This document shows positions 9,890-19,412 of a DNA stretch of 64,000 nucleotides, in pieces. The notes under the pieces are model-generated. The model searched no databases. It worked only from the letters and a program-made list of their open reading frames with translations, and had not been told where the DNA came from. This stretch comes from Levilactobacillus senmaizukei DSM 21775 = NBRC 103853 (GTDB lineage: Bacteria; Bacillota; Bacilli; Lactobacillales; Lactobacillaceae). The stretch spans positions 1 to 64,000 of the forward strand of contig NZ_BCWD01000009.1 in NCBI RefSeq assembly GCF_001592085.1, in the 5' to 3' direction. Each line of letters starts with the position of its first letter. The first letter of the stretch is position 1. Position numbers and translations under genes: made by a program.

Positions 9890-11695
9890 CTACTTCAGTT
9901 GTTTAGCCAATCCCTTAAACTCCGCCAATCGTTTATCGAATGTGGCGAATGCCGTTTCCAAGTAATCGGGCTTGGTCATATCCACTCCAGCCGACCGCAT
10001 CACATCTAATGGCGCCGCCGAATTACCAGCCTTCAAGTACCCCAAGTAAGCCTCTCGTTTGGTGGGATCGCCGCTCAAGATGCGTTGGGCCAGGGTTGTT
10101 GCCGCAGCAAAACCTGTCGCGTACTGATAAACATAATAGTTATAGTAAAAATGTGGGATTCGGGTCCACTCATCAGCAATTTCCGGATCGGAGACGACCG
10201 CATCCCCGTAATACCGTTGATTGAGCTTGCCATAAAAATCACTCATGAAATCAGCCGTCAATGACTGCCCAGCCGCCGCTTGCTGGTGAATGAAGTCCTC
10301 AAACTCAGCAAACTGGGTCTGCCGATAGACCGTCCCCTTGAAGCCATCCAGATAATGATTCAGGACATATGCCCGCACCTTTGGATCTGTTTGCGTCTTC
10401 AATAAGTAATCCGTCAACAGGTTCTCGTTAGTCGTCGACGCAATTTCCGCTACAAAGATTGAGTAATCTCCGTATTGAAACGGCTGATTACTCCGGGTGT
10501 AATGGCTGTGCATGCTGTGCCCCATCTCATGCACCAAGGTGAAGAGGCTCTCTAGGCTGTCCTGCCAATTAAGGAGAATGTAAGGCTTCGTATCATATGC
10601 CCCACCAGAATAGGCACCAGTCCGCTTCCCCTGGTTCTCTACGACATCGATGGCACGACCCGTAAACATGGCCTGCACCTGATCAATATAGTCTGGACCC
10701 AGCACGCTAAGGGCCTTGAGTGCCTCTTGTTGTGCTTCCTCATAAGTGTAGGTCAGACTAGGCTCCCCCGTGATTGGCGTATAGAGGTCGTACATATGCA
10801 GTTCGGGTAACCCCAGAATCCCCCGACGCAAGCGAACATAGTCATGCAAGGAGTCCAGATGATTGTTCACGGTTGTAACTAAATTATCGTAAACTTTGGC
10901 GGGAATTTGATTGTCGGCCATCGCCGCCTCACGGGCACTGGTATAATGTCGCGTTTTAGCCATGAAATTATGCGTTTTAACCTCGCTGGATAACGTTGCG
11001 GCAAAGGTATGCCGGAACTGCTGATAAACGCTATAGAGGCCCTTAAACGCCTGCTCACGAACTCGTGGTGTCGTGGACTGTAACAAAACGCCATACAGGC
11101 CCTCTGACAGCCGGACATCCTTCCCCTCAGCATCCTGAACCACTGGGAACTTCAAGTCCGCATCACTCAGGACGCTATAAGTCTTAGCCGAAGCGCCAAA
11201 GATGTCCTGCGCACCGGCCAACAGCTTTTCCTCGCTGGTGGATAACGTATGTTCCCGCTGTTCCGCCAGCACATCGAAGAAGTGCTGGAAGTCTGCCAGC
11301 TTGGGCTCACTATCAATTAGATTTTGCAAATCCGTTGCACTGAGTGCCAGGACTTCTGGCTCATACCAAGCCGTCGCACTGGCAACCGTGGCCACCAAAC
11401 TCTCTGCTTGGTCCGCCAGATCTTGATAAACCGCATTACTGGTATCCTGATCATTTTTCAATGAGGCGTAAACGTAAAGCCGCTCGAGCTGTCGATTCAG
11501 ATCTAGGATGGCCATTGTCACCCGATAGAGGTCTGCCCCGCTTTTGCTAAGCTGGCCCGACAGCGAATTAATCTGATCGGCAGCCGCCTTGACCTGTTGA
11601 ACCGCCGTTCTGAAGTTCGCGTCATCCGGATAAATCGAGGTCAGATCCCAAGTTAGATTTTCCGGCACCGCCGAACGTTGAGGTAATTGTTTCAT
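9890..11695 (-). CDS. pepF: Oligoendopeptidase F (M3B metallopeptidase)
   Basis: The 601-residue protein has the thermolysin-like zinc motif TLVHEMGHSMHSH near residues 385-397, with the downstream zinc Glu in the FVAEIASTTNE segment. Length and termini match lactobacillal PepF, a cytosolic oligopeptidase that cleaves peptides of roughly 7-17 residues. The ATG has GGAGG nine bases upstream. It follows coiA by 47 bp on the same strand, the usual coiA-pepF order in Firmicutes, and is probably co-transcribed with it. Confidence 0.95.
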   Translation of the reverse strand: MKQLPQRSAVPENLTWDLTSIYPDDANFRTAVQQVKAAADQINSLSGQLSKSGADLYRVTMAILDLNRQLERLYVYASLKNDQDTSNAVYQDLADQAESLVATVASATAWYEPEVLALSATDLQNLIDSEPKLADFQHFFDVLAEQREHTLSTSEEKLLAGAQDIFGASAKTYSVLSDADLKFPVVQDAEGKDVRLSEGLYGVLLQSTTPRVREQAFKGLYSVYQQFRHTFAATLSSEVKTHNFMAKTRHYTSAREAAMADNQIPAKVYDNLVTTVNNHLDSLHDYVRLRRGILGLPELHMYDLYTPITGEPSLTYTYEEAQQEALKALSVLGPDYIDQVQAMFTGRAIDVVENQGKRTGAYSGGAYDTKPYILLNWQDSLESLFTLVHEMGHSMHSHYTRSNQPFQYGDYSIFVAEIASTTNENLLTDYLLKTQTDPKVRAYVLNHYLDGFKGTVYRQTQFAEFEDFIHQQAAAGQSLTADFMSDFYGKLNQRYYGDAVVSDPEIADEWTRIPHFYYNYYVYQYATGFAAATTLAQRILSGDPTKREAYLGYLKAGNSAAPLDVMRSAGVDMTKPDYLETAFATFDKRLAEFKGLAKQLK

Positions 11696-11742
11696 TGCAC
11701 TCGTCCTCCTTCAATTTCCATAGGAATAGTTTAACACTTTCG

Positions 11743-12819
11743 TTAATTTCCACCTGATCCAGCGACTTCCGTGGTCCAGGTTGGTTGACGGACTATTCGC
11801 CAACCGTCGGCCACCAAGAGTAAATACCCCGCGTCGATCCCCGTTTGTAAGAACGCCCGAACCGCCGTTTCAAGCAGGTCCGGGACTGCAAATCCAGCTG
11901 CCGTCAGTCTCCCGCCAATCTTAGTGAAAACCTGCTGGCCTTCCGCCAAAGCAGCCGCCCAGGTGATCACAGCACCACCAAATAGCCGCGAGATCATCAA
12001 TATTCGCCAGTAGGCCTCCCCTAAACCAAACAGCGGCCACGTCGGCTGAGTATCCATCAACGCAATGGGAAATGTAGCTAAATGCTGTCCCCGCAAATAA
12101 AGCTCCTCTTGTAGCGGTCGCAGATGACTATCGGCCCGCCATAAGCGTTGCTGCAACCGACGCCGAAATTGCAGCCAATCCGGCGTTACTGCGGAGGTTA
12201 CCACTGGCTGAATTTGACAAAATTGGTCCAGACTTGAGAACCAGGACGTCTCGCCACCACAATGCCCCCCAACCTCTTGATGCAGGTGATGGACTACCCG
12301 CAACTGGCACCGGTCCACATCCCAGAAAAATAAACACAATCCCCATTGGCCCCGCAAGGCTGCAAACCGTTGAATTAATGATAACGAGATCGTCTGCCGC
12401 GCGAACCGTTTTCCCAGGACCCAACATACCTGGATACCGAGCTTTACGTAGCCTCGCGTCCGCATCTGGACCTGGAGATCGTTGATGGGACTGCATTGAA
12501 ATTCCAGTACCAGTGGCTGGGTTTCATGGGCCACCCACACATCGGCTCGTTGCTGAATTGCCGGCAGAATTTCTTCAAAGCGTACGGGACCCCATCCCTG
12601 GAAAAAGGTGGCTAGTTGTCGCTTTCCCAGTAAATGCTGTCTGCTTTCATTCTCACTGACGAACCGGCACTGTGTATGCGGGAAATGGGAGAAATACGGC
12701 GGAACTCGCCGTCCATGACATAGCTTGACCCGTTCCTTACATGCCGGACACATGAAGTTTGCCCCCCTGATCGCCGCCTGTGCATCCACCAAACAGTGAT
12801 CGACTTCTGCTATTAACAT
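11743..12819 (-). CDS. coiA: CoiA-like competence protein
   Basis: The 358-residue protein has the CoiA layout. An N-terminal zinc-ribbon-like segment (FMCPACKERVKLCHG) is followed by HFPHTQCRF and then a PD-(D/E)xK-type nuclease region with RADVWV and LEFQCSP. In streptococci CoiA is induced in competence and helps recombination of incoming DNA. I start it at 12819 because AAAGGAG lies eight bases upstream; the longer frame has no RBS and lacks family similarity. It is preceded by the trmB terminator and followed by pepF. Whether this organism is transformable cannot be judged here. Confidence 0.88.
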   Translation of the reverse strand: MLIAEVDHCLVDAQAAIRGANFMCPACKERVKLCHGRRVPPYFSHFPHTQCRFVSENESRQHLLGKRQLATFFQGWGPVRFEEILPAIQQRADVWVAHETQPLVLEFQCSPINDLQVQMRTRGYVKLGIQVCWVLGKRFARQTISLSLIQRFAALRGQWGLCLFFWDVDRCQLRVVHHLHQEVGGHCGGETSWFSSLDQFCQIQPVVTSAVTPDWLQFRRRLQQRLWRADSHLRPLQEELYLRGQHLATFPIALMDTQPTWPLFGLGEAYWRILMISRLFGGAVITWAAALAEGQQVFTKIGGRLTAAGFAVPDLLETAVRAFLQTGIDAGYLLLVADGWRIVRQPTWTTEVAGSGGN

Positions 12820-12868
12820 CCCCTCAGCTCCTTTAAGGAAACTCCGGTGAGTCCAGCTAAAATTTTGC

Positions 12869-12895
12869 AAAAAAAGTGACTCTTTTCAGAGCCAC
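12869..12895 (-). terminator. Terminator of trmB
   Basis: On the minus strand GTGGCTCT-GAAA-AGAGTCAC is followed by seven T. It lies between the trmB stop and the coiA start and separates the two units. Confidence 0.85.
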
Positions 12896-12904
12896 CTGGT
12901 TGAC

Positions 12905-13549
12905 CTATTCTTCTGGAAAGTGCGCGATCACTTGATAAATTGGACCCTTAGACGAGAACTTCTGCTCGTACTCGGTCTCGACATCTTCTACACCATCGGT
13001 CGCAGCATGTAGGTCGAGCCAGACCCCTTCAAACACCATGGGAAAGTTACTCAAGCTCGTCAGAGAATATTCGAACAGTCCTCGGTTATCCGTTTTAAAC
13101 TGCAATTGCCCCTTAGGCTGCAAAATGTCTTGATAGTGGGAGAGGAAAACGGGTGATGTTAACCGCCGCTTGATGTGTCGTTTCTTTGGCCACGGGTCGG
13201 AGAAGTTAAGGAAGATTCCGGCAACCTCAGCGGGTGCAAAAATCGTATTAACGGCCACGCCATCGGTATGAACCAACTGAATATTGGTCAAGCCACTGGC
13301 AACGACTAGCTTCAAGGCCGCCGCAATCACAGACATTTGAATTTCAATCCCGATGAAATTGTGGTCGGGATGACGACGAGCCATTTCAACGATGAATTGC
13401 CCTTTTCCGGTCCCAATCTCGACGTACAACGGTTGATCGCTGGGAAAACGACTCTGCCAGTCACCACGTAAGGGTTCTGGTTCAACCACCATTCGTTCTG
13501 TATGTTCGGCCATATAATCCTTGGCCCAAGGTTTATTGCGCACCCGCAT
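12905..13549 (-). CDS. trmB: tRNA (guanine-N7)-methyltransferase
   Basis: The 214-residue protein carries the Rossmann SAM-binding motif VEIGTGKGQFIVEMA, the substrate motif FSDPWPKKRHIKRRL and the conserved GIEIQ. It makes m7G46 in the variable loop of tRNA. Length is typical. AGGAGG precedes the ATG. It lies directly downstream of a kinase-like gene, the pair corresponding to Bacillus ytmP-ytmQ. Confidence 0.95.
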   Translation of the reverse strand: MRVRNKPWAKDYMAEHTERMVVEPEPLRGDWQSRFPSDQPLYVEIGTGKGQFIVEMARRHPDHNFIGIEIQMSVIAAALKLVVASGLTNIQLVHTDGVAVNTIFAPAEVAGIFLNFSDPWPKKRHIKRRLTSPVFLSHYQDILQPKGQLQFKTDNRGLFEYSLTSLSNFPMVFEGVWLDLHAATDGVEDVETEYEQKFSSKGPIYQVIAHFPEE

Positions 13550-13573
13550 TGTAAGTCCTCCTATATGACAAGA

Positions 13574-13601
13574 ACGGGAGTGAGGAAATCCCCACTCCCG
13601 T
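13574..13601 (-). terminator. Hairpin between the kinase-like gene and trmB
   Basis: Arms ACGGGAGTG and CACTCCCGT form a stable stem. The tail on the minus strand (TCTTGTC) is a poor T-run, so it may only attenuate or stabilise the mRNA rather than stop transcription fully. Confidence 0.5.
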
Positions 13602-13607
13602 CGACGG

Positions 13608-14399
13608 CTAATCCGTCACCGATTCTCGTGTCAATTTTTCTAATAAGATTAAGTGTTGATTCATAATTTGAAAACGTTGTTGATGGAAGCTATCGGCGAT
13701 CACTGTCAAGCAGTGAATCCGAGCATACCAATTCACCCGCGCCAATAGGTCCGGCGTCAATCGTTCCCCATAGTCCTGGAGCCAACGTTGCCACTCTTCT
13801 AACGGTACGTACTCACAGAGCAAAGCCCCGAGGTCGTAAGCGGGATCGGCAAAACTCGCTGAATCCCAGTCTACTAAGTAGAGACGTCGCCGATCGGACA
13901 ACAGCCAATTCTTATGGTTGAGGTCACCGTGACAAACTTCATAATCGGTCTTGGGCAGTTGTGGTTGTTCGTTCTGTAAGGCAACAAAGGCCGACTGGAT
14001 TAACGGATGTTGCCGTAAATCCGAAGCCAAGGCTGGCTGAAGTCGCGTTAACAACTGGGCAGGCGTTGTAAATCGCCCGCCGACTTTTAATAACATATCA
14101 TGAAGTAAATTTGAATGATGAACCCGATGGAGTAGCCGGGCAACCCGTTGCTCCCGCATTTCACTGCGACGTAACGTTCGACCATTCAGCCACTCTTGAG
14201 CAGTCATCACGTCGCCCGAAGCCAGCCGTTTCGTCCAGACTAGCCGCGGCGTGATGCCTTCCATCGACAACGCCGCAAGGAAGGGTGAAGCATTCTGCTT
14301 GAGAAAGACTTTCTGTGAAGCCTTAGTCCCCATAAAGGCCGTTCCGGTGTTGCCACCTAACGGATAAAGACTCCAGCCGTCACTAATATCCAACGCCAT
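13608..14399 (-). CDS. Choline-kinase-fold phosphotransferase, YtmP-like
   Basis: The 263-residue protein has aminoglycoside/choline kinase signatures: catalytic loop CHGDLNHKNWL near residue 170 and metal-binding LVDWDSASFADPAYDLGALL. The substrate is not known; homologues beside trmB are conserved in Firmicutes. I choose the ATG at 14399 because AGGAGGGG lies eight bases upstream; the GTG three codons earlier overlaps that site. Confidence 0.85.
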   Translation of the reverse strand: MALDISDGWSLYPLGGNTGTAFMGTKASQKVFLKQNASPFLAALSMEGITPRLVWTKRLASGDVMTAQEWLNGRTLRRSEMREQRVARLLHRVHHSNLLHDMLLKVGGRFTTPAQLLTRLQPALASDLRQHPLIQSAFVALQNEQPQLPKTDYEVCHGDLNHKNWLLSDRRRLYLVDWDSASFADPAYDLGALLCEYVPLEEWQRWLQDYGERLTPDLLARVNWYARIHCLTVIADSFHQQRFQIMNQHLILLEKLTRESVTD

Positions 14400-14460
14400 G
14401 CTTGCCACCCCTCCTTGATTTGTCAGCTACAATCAATTCTATTGGGAAATGTTGGACACG

Positions 14461-15687
14461 TCAACCCCTATTTTTGATTGCCCGGGCAAGTCTTCGCGGT
14501 GTATAAATCCGAGCAAGGTACCAGACTTCAATCAGCTCAACGACTAGACTTCCCCCGGCCGTCTTAACGGTTGGGTTAGCAATTAAAATAATTACCCATA
14601 ACAGGGCTGCCGCCACTGCTAAGATTATTGTGACCAGCTTAACAAAGCTCTTCACCTGTTGTTGTTCCGTCAATGGGTAGACATGGGTGAAAACCACGTC
14701 GTCGTACTGCTGGAAGAACGGCAACAATTGGAACCCAATCAGGTAAATAAATAAGGCGGCCAAGAAAATTGGCAACCATTCACCCCGAACAAAGTACAAT
14801 AACAGCATGCCGATCACCGTCAGCCGAACCACGAGGCCACTGAACTCCGTCCCACGCAACATTCCACGACTATATAGGTAAAGATAGGTTTGTGAATGCG
14901 TCGGTTTGACGAGTCGCAAAATACCATCGAGATAGCGTCGACGCTTGATCGTCCCCGCCACCATTGGTACCTCAGTGAACAGGTTAAAGAAACGATAGAT
15001 GCCCAGCATTCGATTATCTTCAATCTTAATCTGTTCTCGCCAACGAATTTGCTGTTTGGGCCACCGTTCCTCTAACCAAAGCCAAGTAAACACGTCAATG
15101 AACAAGATCAAGACGAATGACAAAAACGGCGTTAACCAAAGACCCGGCACCAAAACAATGATACTAACCAGCCATTTCACGGCCCAATGGTTCATTCGTC
15201 GTTGGCCAGTGACCTGATAGGCACTAGAGATGTCCAGCCTTAACAAGGCATCCTTCAAAACCAACTGCGCCACCACTAATAGAATAACTTCCATCAGTGA
15301 CCAGCCCAAAGCAACCCGCAGAAATGGTGTTAGGATAAACATCACAATCACCTGTGCAATTTCTGCCAAAACTAGGCTGTACTTGCGTGCCTGAACAAAG
15401 TAAGCGTGCATCGCCCGCTCTTTAGGCAACAAGAAGACCCGGTCGGCATCTTCAATCAAGGTCGCATACCGGCCAAACTGAGCGGTAATAATCAAGACTA
15501 ACAGGGCTACAAACGGTGCCCACCATTGATCGGCCTTGAGGTTTTTTAAAATATTGGAATATCCCAGGCCAAGCCCGCCCAAGAAAAATAACAGTGCGAA
15601 AACAAAGAAGTCGTTAAAAACTAACCGCAAGTACTTCGCCATTTCCCGGAGATGACGTTGCAGTCGCTCATGAAATAGCTCGGTCAT
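14461..15687 (-). CDS. ecsB: ABC transporter permease EcsB
   Basis: The 408-residue protein has many hydrophobic segments, beginning near residues 25-55 and continuing to the C-terminus, in the pattern of EcsB. It is the membrane partner of EcsA. In Bacillus and Staphylococcus the Ecs transporter affects secretion, proteolysis (RasP) and competence; the cargo is not firmly established. Its ATG overlaps the ecsA stop (ATGA). There is no clear terminator after it, so the downstream kinase-like gene may share the transcript. Confidence 0.9.
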   Translation of the reverse strand: MTELFHERLQRHLREMAKYLRLVFNDFFVFALLFFLGGLGLGYSNILKNLKADQWWAPFVALLVLIITAQFGRYATLIEDADRVFLLPKERAMHAYFVQARKYSLVLAEIAQVIVMFILTPFLRVALGWSLMEVILLVVAQLVLKDALLRLDISSAYQVTGQRRMNHWAVKWLVSIIVLVPGLWLTPFLSFVLILFIDVFTWLWLEERWPKQQIRWREQIKIEDNRMLGIYRFFNLFTEVPMVAGTIKRRRYLDGILRLVKPTHSQTYLYLYSRGMLRGTEFSGLVVRLTVIGMLLLYFVRGEWLPIFLAALFIYLIGFQLLPFFQQYDDVVFTHVYPLTEQQQVKSFVKLVTIILAVAAALLWVIILIANPTVKTAGGSLVVELIEVWYLARIYTPRRLARAIKNRG

Positions 15688-16418
15688 GAGCGGTCGACCT
15701 TCGTCATCGAAAGATAAATATCATTGAGTGACTCCCCCGCTTCCGGTAGCGCGGCCTGTAGTTCACTCAACGTGCCTTCGGTCTTCACCTGACCATCGTG
15801 CAACAAGACAAACCGGTCACAATATCGTTGCGCCGTATCCAGCACGTGGGTCGACATCAGAATGCTGGCCCCTGCTTGCTTACGCTTCTCAATCAGCTGA
15901 AGAAGATCATTGACCGCTAAGGGATCGAGGCCCAAGAATGGTTCATCAATGATGAATAGTTTGGCCTGCGTCAAGAAGGCACAGACAATCATCACCTTTT
16001 GTTTCATCCCTTTTGAAAAGTTGGCCGGAAACCAGTCAAGCTTGTTATCTAATCTGAAGGTCTTCAAAAGTTCATGCGCCGTGGCCCATGCCACGTCATG
16101 ATCCAGATCATAGGCCATCATGGTGAGTTCCAAATGTTCCCGTAAGGTTAATTCTTGATATAGCACGGGTGTTTCTGGAATATAGGCAATCTGCTGCTTG
16201 TAAGCCTGACTATCTTGAGCAATGGTCACGCCATTTAACGTAATCGTTCCCTTGTGAGGCGTCAATAAGCCAATCACATGGTTAATAGTTGTGGACTTGC
16301 CAGCACCGTTGAGTCCGATCAGGCCAACTAATTCACCGTCTTGAACATCAAAACTAATATCTTTTAAGACGGGAATTTGTGAGTACCCACCCACGACATG
16401 GCTAACTTCTAATGCCAT
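15684..16418 (-). CDS. ecsA: ABC transporter ATP-binding protein EcsA
   Basis: The 244-residue ATPase has Walker A GLNGAGKSTT, a signature-like NFSKGMKQKV, Walker B LFIIDEPFLGLDP and a switch His in STHVLD. It powers EcsB. The ATG at 16418 has AAGGG six bases upstream; the in-frame ATG two codons earlier touches the SD and is unlikely. It is divergent from hit, the classical hit-ecsAB arrangement. Confidence 0.93.
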   Translation of the reverse strand: MALEVSHVVGGYSQIPVLKDISFDVQDGELVGLIGLNGAGKSTTINHVIGLLTPHKGTITLNGVTIAQDSQAYKQQIAYIPETPVLYQELTLREHLELTMMAYDLDHDVAWATAHELLKTFRLDNKLDWFPANFSKGMKQKVMIVCAFLTQAKLFIIDEPFLGLDPLAVNDLLQLIEKRKQAGASILMSTHVLDTAQRYCDRFVLLHDGQVKTEGTLSELQAALPEAGESLNDIYLSMTKVDRS

Positions 16419-16453
16419 AAACATCCCTTCATTTCATCGAATTTAACCGTCTC

Positions 16454-16521
16454 ATTATACCATAGCTCACCCGGGAATCGAATAGTCTGCGGTGAACCGA
16501 CAGGGTTTGATGGTGTATAAT
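16454..16521. promoter_or_regulatory. Divergent promoters of ecsAB and hit
   Basis: Two TATAAT -10 boxes point away from each other: 16454-16459 on the minus strand, preceded by an extended TGG, for ecsA, and 16516-16521 on the plus strand for hit. Neither has a good -35. Confidence 0.55.
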
Positions 16522-16552
16522 GGATGAAACTTGAAGGAAAGAAGGAGTTCGT

Positions 16553-17011
16553 ATGGATAAAATGACCCTCGACCCCCACTATGATGATGACTGTATTTTT
16601 TGTAAGATTTTGAAAGGTGATATTCCCAGCTACACTGTGTACGAAGACAATGTGGTCAAAGCCTTCCTCGACATCTCGCAAGGAACCCCAGGTCATACGT
16701 TAGTCATCCCTAAAACCCATGTAGCCGACATCTTTGCTTACGATACTGATCTGGCAGCAGTCGTTTTCTCGCGGATTCCCAAGATTGCTCGGGCCGTCAA
16801 GGCAGCTAATCCCGACATTACCGGAATGAATATTGTCAATAACAATGGTGAAGTGGCTTACCAATCCGTCTTCCACTCACACTTCCACTTAGTCCCGCGG
16901 TACACGGATCATGATGACTTTAAGATGATTTTCAAGGATAATTCTGATAATTACTCCCCTGCAGATTACCAAGCCATCCAAGCAAAAATCAAAGCCCAAT
17001 TGGAGGATTAA
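16553..17011 (+). CDS. hit: HIT family nucleotide-binding hydrolase
   Basis: The 152-residue protein has the N-terminal CIFCKILKGDIPSYTVYED segment and the histidine-triad HSHFHLVPR near residue 108. HIT proteins hydrolyse nucleoside phosphoramidates or AMP conjugates; the physiological substrate is unknown here. GAAGGAG precedes the ATG. The next small gene begins two bases after its stop. Confidence 0.92.
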   Translation: MDKMTLDPHYDDDCIFCKILKGDIPSYTVYEDNVVKAFLDISQGTPGHTLVIPKTHVADIFAYDTDLAAVVFSRIPKIARAVKAANPDITGMNIVNNNGEVAYQSVFHSHFHLVPRYTDHDDFKMIFKDNSDNYSPADYQAIQAKIKAQLED

Positions 17012-17013
17012 CG

Positions 17014-17334
17014 ATGCGTTTAAGTCACTTAATAACCGGAACCGTATTGGCTGCCGGCGTTGGTTTGGCAACCTATTTAACCATCTCAAAACAGGACCCC
17101 TTGACCTGGGGGCGCCACGTCAAACAGCAAGCCAAACTGACCACTAAGAATATTAATACCGTCAAGGATGCCAAGGAGCAATTGAATCAGAGCGCCCGTA
17201 ATCTGGCCACAGCGATCGAAGATGCCCAGCCGGCTTTTGATGAAATTCAGTCCGCAGTCGACAAGTTTTCCTTTAAAATTGCCCCTCGATTAGAGACCAT
17301 CGAATCCACGCTTGACCAGATGAATAATCGGTAA
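17014..17334 (+). CDS. Small membrane-anchored helical protein, YtxH-like
   Basis: The 106-residue protein has one N-terminal hydrophobic segment (LITGTVLAAGVGLATYL) and then a charged helical, coiled-coil-prone tail with AKEQLNQSARNLATAIEDA. I recognise only a YtxH-like architecture. It starts two bases after hit and probably shares its transcript; prsA follows with its own extended -10. Confidence 0.7.
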   Translation: MRLSHLITGTVLAAGVGLATYLTISKQDPLTWGRHVKQQAKLTTKNINTVKDAKEQLNQSARNLATAIEDAQPAFDEIQSAVDKFSFKIAPRLETIESTLDQMNNR

Positions 17335-17446
17335 GTTTGAACTTTTTGTAAAGCTTCATCGACCTTTTTAGGTTTGCCTATTTTTGTGTTATGATGTCTG
17401 AGTATGGTGTTTACACCAATCTTGATGAATGGATGTGTTGATTAAT

Positions 17447-18370
17447 ATGAAGAAATGGTTTATCGCCCTCGCTGGTTTGTTACTTACTGTAACGCTTGCC
17501 GGTTGTGGGAACAAAACCGTTGCTACCACTGACGGTGGCAAGATTACCGAAAGTGCTTACTACAGCAGCTTAAAGGGAACTTCCTCTGGTAAGCAAGTTC
17601 TGCAACAAATGATCCTGAACAAGGTCTTGGAAAAGCAATACGGTAGCAAGGTAAGCAAGAAAGAAGTTACCAAGCAATTCAACACCTACAAGGCGCAATA
17701 CGGGTCATCATTTAGCAGCGTCTTATCTCAAAGTGGGATGACGCAATCAAGTCTTAAGACGGAAATCCGTTCCAACTTACTGTTGAAGGAAGCCGTTAAG
17801 GACAACGTTAAGGTATCCGACAAGCAACTCGAAAAGCAATTCAAGAGTTACCAACCTAAGGTTACTGTTGCGCACATCTTAGTTTCCAAGAAGTCCACGG
17901 CCGAAAAGGTTATTAGCGACCTCAAGGATACCAAGAAGAGTGACTTGACTAGCGAATTCACCAAGGACGCCAAGAAGTACTCGACTGATACGGCTACCAA
18001 GAACAAGGGTGGTAAGTTGAGTGCCTTCGATAGCACCGATACTTCCCTTGACTCAACCTTTAAGAAGGCTGCTTTCAAGCTTAAGACTGACGAATACACC
18101 GCAACGCCCGTTAAGACGCAATACGGTTACCACGTCATCTTAATGTTAAAGAATCCTGGTAAGGGCACGATCAAGGAACACAAGGCAGAATTAACGAAGC
18201 AAGTCATTGATAACGATATGAATGACAGCACGACTCTGCACAACGTGGTTGCCAAGGTCTTGAAGAAGGGTGACGTCTCCATCAAGGATAGCGATCTTAA
18301 GAACATCTTGTCTGACTACTTGTCAACATCATCAAGTTCTAAGACCTCTGCTTCATCCTCATCCAAGTAA
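17447..18370 (+). CDS. prsA: PrsA peptidyl-prolyl isomerase lipoprotein
   Basis: The 307-residue lipoprotein starts [10 protein letters not shown] with lipobox LAGC. It has a parvulin (PpiC) core from about residue 140 ([12 protein letters not shown] to YGYHVILML) flanked by chaperone-like helical regions and a Ser-rich tail. It folds secreted proteins outside the membrane. I start at 17447, where the signal peptide begins; the upstream in-frame ATG adds an uncharged extension without a good SD. A -10 TATGAT with extended TGT lies at 17387-17395. Confidence 0.95.
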   Translation: MKKWFIALAGLLLTVTLAGCGNKTVATTDGGKITESAYYSSLKGTSSGKQVLQQMILNKVLEKQYGSKVSKKEVTKQFNTYKAQYGSSFSSVLSQSGMTQSSLKTEIRSNLLLKEAVKDNVKVSDKQLEKQFKSYQPKVTVAHILVSKKSTAEKVISDLKDTKKSDLTSEFTKDAKKYSTDTATKNKGGKLSAFDSTDTSLDSTFKKAAFKLKTDEYTATPVKTQYGYHVILMLKNPGKGTIKEHKAELTKQVIDNDMNDSTTLHNVVAKVLKKGDVSIKDSDLKNILSDYLSTSSSSKTSASSSSK

Positions 18371-18384
18371 TTTACAACTAACAT

Positions 18385-18424
18385 AAAAGGCAGCGACCAA
18401 TTAATTTGGTTGCTGCCTTTTTTC
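18385..18424. terminator. Bidirectional terminator between prsA and yhaM
   Basis: A 16-bp stem (AAAAGGCAGCGACCAA and complement with one wobble) with T-runs on both sides lies between convergent genes. Confidence 0.9.
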
Positions 18425-18429
18425 TGTGG

Positions 18430-19398
18430 CTAGGATTCCTTTGGTTTCGGCTCGGATGGCCGGTAGAACCGCCGACCGTCCATGGCGAAGACGCGTTCGG
18501 AGAACTCCCCTGGCGCGGTATGTTCCACCACCGTATCGAGCATCATGATTGAGGCATCCAACTCGTCCAGTTGATGCAAGACGTCCGCCTCCCGTAATGC
18601 CGGTCGGACGGGTGACCCATATTCCAACAGACCATGGTGACTTAAAATCATGTGCCGCAACAACAAAACATCTTCCGCCTGAGGATCTAGCTTCAATGGC
18701 TCACAGGCCCGGACCAGCTCCCCATCGATAAGGACGATATGTCCCACTAAATTTCCAGCTAACGTATACGTCGTCGACTTCGGTCCGGACAGTTCAATGG
18801 TCTTACCTAAGTCATGCAGAATAGCTCCGGCAAATAGCAATGGCGCATTCAGATCCGGATACTGTTTGACCACCGAATGGGCCAATTTCAGAATGGAAAT
18901 CGTATGAAAGGCCAAGCCACCTTGGAAGGCATGGTGGTTGGTTTTGGCTGCTGGAAACGTAAAAAATGCCTCCTGGTATTCCGCCAACAGCTTACGCACC
19001 AGCCGATTCCAGGTTGGCTGGGTAATTTCAAAGACTGTTTGATTAATGTAATCCTCCATATCGGCTCGCGACATCGGTGCCTTTTCGATATATTGGTTCG
19101 GATCATCTGGTTCCCCGACCGTCGTCAAACGCAGGTGGAAAATCTTAATTTGGGGATGTGTTTGATAATTCTCCCGTTTTCCTTGCAAGTGCACCACGAT
19201 GCCAGCCACATAGTTCTCGATGTCCTCTGGTGAGGCATCCCAGTACTTTCCGGAAATTTCACCCGAACGGTCTTCGAACACCAACGCAATGTACTGTTTG
19301 CCATTCTTGGCCGTACGCACATCTGCTGATTTCAACAGGACAAAGGCGTCTACCGCTTCGTCCACCGCATAGTCCATTAACTGTTTTGTTGCCGCCAT
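18430..19398 (-). CDS. yhaM: 3'-5' exoribonuclease YhaM
   Basis: The 322-residue protein has an N-terminal OB-fold (KNGKQYIALVFEDRSGEISGK) and a C-terminal HD domain with HTISILKLAHSVV and AGAILHDLGKTIEL, the order found in YhaM. It trims single-stranded RNA and DNA from the 3' end. The ATG at 19398 has AGGAGG seven bases upstream; a TTG codon before it is less likely. It is last in the yhaO-yhaN-yhaM operon, 14 bp after yhaN. Confidence 0.93.
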   Translation of the reverse strand: MAATKQLMDYAVDEAVDAFVLLKSADVRTAKNGKQYIALVFEDRSGEISGKYWDASPEDIENYVAGIVVHLQGKRENYQTHPQIKIFHLRLTTVGEPDDPNQYIEKAPMSRADMEDYINQTVFEITQPTWNRLVRKLLAEYQEAFFTFPAAKTNHHAFQGGLAFHTISILKLAHSVVKQYPDLNAPLLFAGAILHDLGKTIELSGPKSTTYTLAGNLVGHIVLIDGELVRACEPLKLDPQAEDVLLLRHMILSHHGLLEYGSPVRPALREADVLHQLDELDASIMMLDTVVEHTAPGEFSERVFAMDGRRFYRPSEPKPKES

Positions 19399-19412
19399 CA
19401 AGATCCCTCCTA